This document shows, one piece after another, positions 56,521-64,000 of a stretch of 64,000 bases of DNA (position 1 is its first letter; each line of letters opens with the position of its first letter). The DNA comes from Kingdonia uniflora (Eukaryota > Streptophyta > Magnoliopsida > Ranunculales > Circaeasteraceae). The notes below the pieces were generated by a model. The model had not been told where the DNA came from. It searched no databases and was given only the letters and a program-made list of their open reading frames with translations. Location of the stretch: the NCBI GenBank assembly GCA_014058105.1, contig JACGCM010001227.1, positions 1 through 64,000 on the forward strand. Direction: 5' to 3'. A program made the position numbers and the translations under genes.

Positions 56521-57156
56521 ATTACTAAACAAATGACAAAGTTATACCAAAACAGTTACAAAGATATACACATCAAATGACAAAGTTCTCGCATAACAAA
56601 TAATAAATAATGCAGAAATAAATGCAAAATTATCCCACTGGAGTTGTTGAGTAGTCTAATCTGCTACAGTAATCAGAACAGTAATAAGAGGGAAGATTTC
56701 CCCCATAATACACTACTAGCCTTAAAAATCAAAGCGTCTTCTTCTTATTATTCTTCTTCTTCTTCAACAACAAAGCTTCTACAAAAATTAAAGCAGATTC
56801 TCTTTGATGTACTGTTTGTCTCTTTCATGTGTCAAGTCTTTCAACTATCGTTCTGCATTCGCTAAAGTCTTCATACAGAGGTCATTGGGAGGAAAAGATC
56901 GCTGCTATCATATGTTATTCTCGTTGTCAAAGACCGTTGTTATTCTTCTTTCTGACCGTTAAAACAATTGTTTCAGCAAATATCATTTATAACTTTGTAT
57001 CCATCATCTCTAACTGTGTATCCGCATCACGATTTGTCCCATTTATCTTAAGAAAAGATGTTATGCAAGATGATGTAATTCGTACATAATAATTTTTCTT
57101 CGACTTTTTAATCATCAGTCTTCTGCTACTATATCACCGAAATTATTCATTAATAT

Positions 57157-57235
57157 CATTTATTTTGGTATTCCTATCATTTGTTTGAGGGATTGCTGAA
57201 GTTCAGTTTTATATCATTTTTCTCATTTGCCTTTT
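57157..57235 (+). repeat. Phased TCATTTGT array B1 (5' intron)
   Basis: CATTT at 57157 and 57178 (21 bp) and further copies near 57215 and 57224, in sequence upstream of the first coding blocks of the MULE3 transposase. Confidence 0.6.
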
Positions 57236-58132
57236 GGTACTTTATCCCCAGAATTGATTATTTATATTATTTGTTTTAGGGATGAATGGAGTTGAGCTTT
57301 ATATCATTGTTCATTTTGGTAGGGATATCGTACGTCTAAAGATCTGATCAATCGTTACTTATGTTGGAGGAAGTACAAAACATACCTCACTAAGAGCGCA
57401 CTCGTCATACGAAGATTTTGTTACACTCCTTGAAGAAACAAACAAAATCTGTCGTGAGGACTGTAAGCTGTACAACTTCGTCCATGGTTGTGCATGCGCA
57501 ATATTATCAGTCCAGGACTTTACCGTAATGATCAATATGAATAAAACCAATCCCGGCACACCCTTTCACATATGGATTGTTAATGACCTTAGGGTACCTT
57601 CCCAGAACTCTTAGAACTTTATTTCTGATTTCTGTTCTTCGGGTAAAGGGTTGTCAACCACCAAAGATACTGGATCGGGTAGAGGCTTGTCCACCACCAA
57701 AACGGGGTGACCTTTGCGACATAACTCATTTCCTGATCCTGAATCTGAATACAGGGGTTACCCAAAAATAAACGGCAGAGGGCTTGATCCGAGCAGCTTT
57801 GGACCTTTTGCAGATGATGAAAATGATTCTTTCGAACTATCTGTACTGATGTTCCTCCCTCAACTGAACATAATATTCCTCAATCAAATGTTCACCTCTC
57901 AAATAAACCTGTGTTAACTAATGTTCCCCAAACAAATGAACCTTTTCAAACTATCCCTATTAATGTTCCCCTCTCAAATAAACCTTTTATTCCTTAATCA
58001 AGTATTCATCTCTCAAATAAACCTGTATTAAATAATGTTCCTCCTTCAAATAAACCTATGTTAACTAATGTTCATCTTTCAATTAAACCTCAACCTATCA
58101 TTGGACAAACTGAAACTTCAGGTAAGTTCGCA

Positions 58133-58205
58133 GAATTTATCATTTGTGTGCTGTATTTTATCATTTCTTAATCAATTTATATCATGCTAATTTAAGTATT
58201 TCTCA
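58133..58205 (+). repeat. Phased TCATTTGT array B2 (intron)
   Basis: TATCATTTGT, TATCATTTCT, TATCATGCTA and TCTCATTTGT at roughly 21-22 base steps between two coding blocks. Confidence 0.65.
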
Positions 58206-58749
58206 TTTGTTTAGCTGAGTTTTGGTTTGAGCCACAGCCCGAACAGGTAAAAGATCTTCTGGATTTTTGGTTCAAATCTGCTGCGTACACGGAGGATCCC
58301 TATAACTTCTGTAAAGAGTTTAACATTGGTGATCTATATCGAGATAAGATTAAACTCAAGAATCACATAAGAGCTTATGTAGTTGTAAACAAGTTCAATC
58401 TCGAATACGTTCTGAGCAACGAGTATAAAATCATGGTACGTTGCAAAGGTCATAAATGCTCTTGGTAGATTTATGCGACAAGGTTGGTCGGTTCTGCCAT
58501 ATTTAGAGTAAATACTTATTGCTCCATGCATACTTACATCCAAGTAGAAATAGAAGGTGGGAACGCGTATAAGGCAGTGTCTAGTAGATGGGTTGCTTCT
58601 ATAATCAAGCAAAAACTATAAAAAGACCCCATCTGCAAACCTTCTGGAATTATTGATGATATGCAAATTCATCACAATATTGATGTAACATACAATCTTG
58701 CCTGGCGTGCGGAAGAAAAATCCCACGCTGAGGTATCATTACTTTATAT

Positions 58750-58916
58750 GTCATTTGTTCTCCCATAAAAGTTATTTGTACAACCTTGTTTATTATTTAT
58801 TCTCATATGTACTTGCCATACAAGTCATTTGTAAAATACTCTATCATTTGTACTTGCCATACAAGCCATTTGTAAAATACGATTTATCATTTGTCAGTTT
58901 CACAATTTCATTTGAT
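58750..58916 (+). repeat. Phased TCATTTGT array B3 (intron)
   Basis: Motif copies at 58752, 58772, 58792, 58826, 58845, 58867, 58888 and 58909, most steps 19-22 bases. Confidence 0.85.
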
Positions 58917-59639
58917 CTACGTAATTATTTCAGATGCGAGGCAGCCTTCAGGACGCATACCAACTACTTGCGAGCTACTTTATAGAAGTTAGGTTGGTTA
59001 ACCCAGATTTTGTATTTGACATACAAACTACGAGTTGTAAGGATACGAGATTCACAAGGTGTTTTTGGTATTTTGGTCCCCCAAAAAAAACTTATAAACT
59101 ATTGAGACCAGTTGTTGTGATTGACGAAACATTTTTAAAAGGGAGATATCGTGGGACTCTACTAACAACCATCGCTATTGGCCCAAGTAATCATATTTTT
59201 CCACTTGCATTTTAGATAACAGACTCGGAGACCACCGAAAGTTGGACATACTTCCTAGAGATGTTTGGCTCTAATTTTCACGGTTATGATACTAGATTCG
59301 TCGTCATCTCTGACAGGAACCCCGGAATTATTAATATTGTACCCAAGGTGTTTCCATTTGTAATACATACGTTTTGCGCCTTCCACATATCTAATAACAC
59401 TAAAACTACCCTCGAAAGCACGAAGATCACATTTAGAATGGCAGGAGAGGCCCTAACCAGTATTGATTTCGATAAACACATGAATGATATCCGAAATATA
59501 GATCCAGTGGGTCTCCAATACATACTAGGTATTTCCAAGGAAACATGGTCTAATCTATACATTCCAATAAGTAGGTACGTACGTTGTCACTCTATATTGC
59601 TAAACTAATTATTTGTTATATGAAAAATTGTCTTTGTAA

Positions 59640-59750
59640 CTCCATTTACATTCTTATTTGTCATTTTTTTGCAATTATTTCTCATTATTTCTTTATTATT
59701 CCTTTTATAGTTGTATGATCTCATTTGTCATCGGTATACGCTCATTTGGC
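59640..59750 (+). repeat. Phased TCATTTGT array B4 (intron)
   Basis: CATTT-type copies at 59643, 59662, 59683, 59722 and 59743, in the intron after the catalytic domain. Confidence 0.75.
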
Positions 59751-60484
59751 ATTTTGCTTCTATGGTTTGTCATTTTTTCAGATACGGAGTCGTTTACACA
59801 AATCATGTCGGGAGTAGAATCTGTTCGGAAATGTCCTGCACGTATAGGGAGGAAGCAGAGAAGAGTCAAACTCGCTTAACGCCATGGGCGACGGATCACT
59901 GTAATAGCAAAAAGTTTAATGCAGATTCACAGACCTGCAGGGTTCATACATCACGTCACCATTTTTAGATGACTAGTTATGGCAGAACCGATTCTATAAA
60001 TATTGAAGATGGTACTTGCTCTTGTCGTTGGTGGCAAACGATGGCTATACCTTGTGAACACGGAGTACGCGCTCTGGGTCTTGCTAATTTGATCTAACTA
60101 CACGTGTCTCTGAGCACTACACAAATAATACATACAAGGTTGTTTATGGACCTATATGGATTCCTATAAGAGGAATTGAGCAGTGGAAAAATTTAAAAAT
60201 TGATCCACGTGTTCGTACTCCTATTCCAACAGTTCGAGTCGGTCGTCCTCGCACGCAAAGGAAGAAAAGGGATAAAATGCCTAGTTTTTTTACCAAACTA
60301 AGATTTTGCAGTATGTGTCGAAAAAATGGATACAATCGTCGTTCTTGTAACCTTCTGCCAATCCCATCCGATTACAATAGACGTCCGACAATGGCACCGT
60401 CTTTTATGATGAACACTGGGCCACCTGTCATCCCAGATGAAGATGTTGTAATCAGTTTGCACTAATGATTTTGGGTACTCTGTG

Positions 60485-60778
60485 TATCATTTGTTTGGAT
60501 GATCTTTATCGTCAGTGATAGAAAATTTATCATTTGTCTAAATGTAGCTGTCATTTGTTAAAAAAGAAATTCTCATTTGTCTTTCTCCATTATATAATTA
60601 TTTAGCACCGAACTGTCATTTGTACATGTAGAATATATCATTAGTTTGTTTGTATGATCTCATTGTTTTTTTTCTGAAGTGTCATTTATGTATGAATACT
60701 TTCCCATTTGTTTGTTTACATGATATCATTGTTTTATTCAGAACTGCCATTTCTTCTTAAAGAATTTTTCATTGTCTG
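60485..60778 (+). repeat. Phased TCATTTGT array B5 (3' of the transposase)
   Basis: Copies at 60488, 60531, 60552, 60574, 60617, 60639, 60661, 60683, 60705, 60727, 60748 and 60770. Steps are 21, 22 or 43 (two units) without exception. The bases between are not conserved. Confidence 0.92.
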
Positions 60779-60939
60779 TTGAATTTTTATCTTAAGTTTT
60801 GTTAAGTTCATCATTAAACTTGACCCCCCTATATCATCATTATTTTCTTACAGAACTGTGATTTTTTTGCTTGCCACATACCAAGCGGAAACCACTACTT
60901 AACAGCAAAAAGCAAATAAAATAGCACCAAACAAAACAT

Positions 60940-63900
60940 CTTTTTATTAATACAAAGGCAAAGTACTAGTTACCATAAAAAATGAACAACCTAAATACCA
61001 AAAAAACAAATGTTCACAATTCCTCATAATCACGATCCGCGCATTCCAGATTGCGCTCCAAAGCCTGTATCTTCTACTCGAGGCAAGTAATCTTAGAAGT
61101 TGACTCTTCGCACAATTTCTTGTGCTCATCTCGGTCCAAATTTATGGCACAGTGCTGATCTTCCAAGAGCGCATATGAAACTTGAACTCTTCAAAATGTT
61201 GATCTAGTTTTGCTATAGTTTGATGCAGTTCATCCTGGATATGATCGAACACTCCTAATCTTTCCCTGAAGTCTTCGTAATGATGTTCTTTCAACATTTA
61301 TGCTTTCTCATCAGAGGCATCCTTCTCCATTAGGCATAATCTATTCAGTTTGTGATTTCTCATGAATAAATGACAGACAATGTAAAAACAAATGGTAGAG
61401 ACTTTTGTACAAATGACAGAGAAAAGCAAATAAATGATATAAATACCTTATTGTCCAACCATTGATTTGGATATAAGGTGCAGAGAGCGTTAAGGCAAAT
61501 AGGTTCTTCACCTATCATCATATAGGTACTCCTGTTGCCCTTCTTAGTTTCAGGAGTTGATTTCTTTCCTCAGTGACCAGACTTGGTCCACCTGGCTTTT
61601 CTCCTCCTGAGAGATGGGTCTTTGAATAAAAGATTCCAATAACACTCCCGAAAGAAGCTCGTCAAGGTGAACATGCAATTGGTTCATTCGACAAGCCATT
61701 TTGAAGGCACTTTTATTATTTTCTTTCTCAGTTAGTGTATGCCTCTTCTTTGAGGTGACATCCACTTCTGACTTCATTAAAACAAGCTTGAACAAATATG
61801 CCAAAATAAGAAAATGAAATATAAATGTGTTTATTACATGAGATTGAGTAATAAACCAGTTGTTTGGTTTGAAAGTACTTTATACATTGGTCTGGTCAAT
61901 AGCCATTTCTTTTATTACTTACTCAGGGTCTGGTTTATTCTGTGAATTTCCATCATCATCATCATTGCCATCAAATACATTCTCTTTATTCTATTTCATC
62001 TCCTCTTTACTCTCTTTAGTCTGTAAATAAACAGACTACAAATGATAACAGTCATACAAGATATGGGAAAATAAACAAAAGAAAATGAGAAGTTACCAAC
62101 AAACAAATGATAAGTTATCTGACTAGCTTCATCTTCAGCTTTTTCAACCTCCAGAGTTTGTTCCTCGACAGATACAACAGTTATTTGGTCCGCACTAGCC
62201 TGTAAATAAATGAACCACAAATGATTAGAGTGATAAGTTACCTGATAAGTTTCACCAACAGCTTCCTCCTGGTTGAAGAATACTATATCAGTTTTTGCTA
62301 CCTCAGCAACCACCATAGTCTGTACAGCAAAGGTTAAGGAAGAAACAAATTTTAAAAAATTGTATGGATAGGTGATATTAATATTATTATGGATAGCTCA
62401 ATACAAACAAATATTAGTTGTAGTCAGGTAACTTGAGGTTATGAGTCCTCTTGTTCAGCAAATACCTCATTGTCAGGTTGTACATCTTTTTTTTCAGTAA
62501 AATACACCACTACAGTTGGTTGTTCTAAATCCCCTCTTCAGCAACATCATCAACTTTCTCATCACCATTCTTCGATTCTTCTATCTGTAAAATAGGATAT
62601 ACATACTACGAATGGTAAAATTAAATAAGCAAACAACCGGGTAGTAACAAATATGGTAGATAGCTCAAAATAAATGTTAGATAAATAAATACCTCTTGAA
62701 CTTCTTCTTCTTCAGATTTAACTTTCTCCTCGACATCTTTCTTATCATCATTATCTTTTTCTTCACCCTTCTTCCACTTAACATACAACAAATAAAATGA
62801 ACAAAGACATCAGAAGAAGTGAAAGTTCTGGAAAAGAGAATGACAAAGACAATTTCAATAATGGCAAATATATTGAACCAATGACAGACATTTGAGGAAA
62901 TGGAAAATTATATAAAGTAAATGCCAATATGTAATAGATAAATGTCAAATAAAATCATATAAATGATAAGTAGTAGCAAACAGATGATATCTCTAGAAGA
63001 TCACCACCATATTCAGACGATATCGCATTGAAATTTACTTCTCTCCTTTAACATCATCATCTATCATAAAAGTATTTGCCACCTCCAATATTTCTCCAGG
63101 CGCAACTTGCTGAAGCAAATTTTTGGCATTTGATTGAATATTCTAAAGTTCTGGGAATTGTACCCGTCTCTTCCTTAGCACTCTATTAACCAAGCCCTTC
63201 TTGGGGATCTTGGGGATTAAGGCTTTCAATTGGATCAGTGGGACATGATCAAATTGTTCATCAGTCAAAGCGTCTTTCTACGGAACTTCAACCTTTTTCT
63301 TCTTGTTGAGTACATCAGCTTCTTCTGCCTTCTTCTGCCATTCTCCCTTACCTTTTTTTATTCTCGGCTCCGCCTTCTTCATTTTCCCATCTTCTTCCTT
63401 TTTTTGTTCTCGCTTGCGCTTCACAGTTTTCTCAGGAGTAGAGAACTGGTAATGCCCAAGGAGTGGAATATCTCCAAGTGTTAGAGTACTGTCTCCCACA
63501 GTAGATATCGAAATTCGTTCCAACATTTTACCATGAGTATGCAACATTTTGCCATCGTCATCCAACTTCAGTAGCATTTTACCATGCTCCTCCAACTGGG
63601 AGCATACCCTAACCACTACAGCTTCGATCTCAGTGGCAGAAGAACTGCTACGTATTGCAGGTGCAACGACTACAGGTGTACCGACTGCAGGTACACCGAT
63701 TGCAGGTGCTTCGATTTGATATCTCTGAAATATTCAAACAGATAACGATGGCAAAGGGCAACTTAGAAATGACAGGAAATACTCTAACAATGATAATCGT
63801 CATACAACAAATGATAAAAAAGGACTTCATAATGACAGAAAAATCTAACAAATGTCAAGAAGGGAATACAAAATGCCAAAACTAACAAATAAAATGATAG

Positions 63901-64000
63901 AAAACCTAAATCAAATGACAAATAAGCAATAAAATGAATCAAGATCATATAAAGAATGGTAGATTACCATGGCCTCTTGGACAAGATCTTGCTGCATGTC
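60940..64000 (-). CDS. Low-complexity multi-exon unit of MULE3 (function unknown), partial
   Basis: Coding-like minus-strand blocks separated by motif-filled introns: 63725-63150 (Val/Pro/Ala-rich APAIGVPAVGTPVVVAPAI, a repeat HGKML, then Lys-rich KRKREQKKEEDGKMKKAEPR), 62790-62690 (Lys/Glu-rich), 62320-62260, 62210-62105, 61804-61500 and 61200-60950. The text is rich in Lys, Glu and Val. The family is not recognised, though such accessory units are common in plant MULEs. A stop at 63279 and frame changes are present. The 5' end lies beyond the window. Confidence 0.35.
61365..61437 (-). repeat. Phased TCATTTGT array B6 (minus orientation)
   Basis: The complementary motif (ATAAATGA, ACAAATGG, ACAAATGA, ATAAATGA) begins at 61367, 61388, 61409 and 61430: three steps of exactly 21 bp, in an intron of the minus-strand unit. 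Confidence 0.88.
63745..63935 (-). repeat. Phased TCATTTGT array B7 (minus orientation)
   Basis: AATGA/AATGT-type cores at 63768, 63789, 63810, 63831, 63851, 63872, 63893 and 63914: steps of 21, 21, 21, 20, 21, 21 and 21. It fills the intron before the DMQQDL exon at the window edge. Confidence 0.92.

Larger units (their letters stand above)
57360..60466 (+). pseudogene. MuDR-type transposase of MULE3
   Basis: Blocks in order: an N-terminal region (57370-57920), MuDR DNA-binding domain (58290-58470: FNIGDLYRDKIKLKNHIRAY, KIMVRCKGHKCSW), DDMQIHHNIDVTYNLAWRAE, an intron (about 58732-58931), LLASYFIEVRLVNPDFVF, and the catalytic domain with VVVIDETFLKGRYRG (first Asp, about 59120) and VVISDRNPG (second Asp, about 59305). 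An intron follows (about 59575-59780), then a SWIM zinc finger (CSCRWWQTMAIPCEHGVRAL, 60020-60080) and a zinc knuckle (CSMCRKNGYNRRSC, 60310). Stops at 58467, 58619 and 59213 and frame changes break it. It is not closely like the transposases of MULE1 or MULE2. Confidence 0.85.
56525..64000. mobile_element. MULE3: MuDR-type element with motif-filled introns, right end outside the window
   Basis: A plus-strand MuDR-like transposase (57270-60470) and a convergent minus-strand unit (64000-60940) share non-coding DNA dominated by TCATTTGT (or ACAAATGA) at 21-22 bp steps. The same motif class across 7 kb argues that this is one element. Ends and target duplication are not seen. Confidence 0.65.

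Overview
The window is nuclear DNA of a flowering plant. Genes have many short exons with GT-AG introns, introns and spacers are AT-rich, and the families present are plant-specific (ABORTED MICROSPORES-type bHLH, DUF789, LRK10-like receptor kinase, NACK-type kinesin, FAR1-related and MuDR transposases, plant mobile domain). A eudicot is most likely; nothing allows a finer call.

Layout. 1-15 kb is the gene-bearing part: the 3' end of a NACK/KIN-7 kinesin (+), an AMS-type bHLH regulator of tapetum and pollen development (+), a class I glutamine amidotransferase of the GAT1_2.1 type (-), and a DUF789 gene (+). At 15.8-18.7 kb lies an LRK10-like receptor kinase that has lost the first half of its ectodomain. 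A lone ectodomain exon of the same family sits at 44.7 kb.

From 19 kb on the window is almost all transposons, many with ends that can be fixed by target-site duplications (TSD). They are: a deleted Ty3/gypsy element at 19169-22511 (TSD TTCCT); a 9.8-kb Mutator-like element (MULE1) at 23402-33222 (TSD TTGTTCMTT) with a FAR1-type transposase, a plant mobile domain gene and an OTU-like segment; an old inverted duplication of a copia LTR/gag region at 33.5-43.1 kb; a non-autonomous hAT at 38274-39256 carrying a piece of an oxysterol-binding-protein-related gene; a minus-strand copia fragment cut in two by an 8.8-kb MULE2 at 46113-54938 (TSD TATWATGAT) that also carries a nearly full-length pentatricopeptide (PPR) gene copy; and a third MuDR-type element (MULE3) from about 56.5 kb past the window end. 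A 1-kb block at 55.2-56.2 kb is the uninterrupted version of the sequence that the gypsy element and MULE1 split at 19-33 kb.

Most unusual pattern. The non-coding DNA of several unrelated elements is made of short motifs repeated at helical-turn distances with unconserved sequence between them. MULE1 introns and spacers carry the palindrome TCGACAATTAATTGTCGA every 30 bp (41 bp in one array). MULE3 introns carry TCATTTGT every 21-22 bp, pointing with transcription in both genes. The LTRs of three different retrotransposons carry TTCGAA at 20-22 and 29-30 bp. Exons do not show it. I know of no described system that matches; the pattern itself is directly visible, its function is unknown.

Several host genes also carry single-base frame breaks, often in homopolymer runs. 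Either these genes are decaying or the assembly has uncorrected long-read indels.
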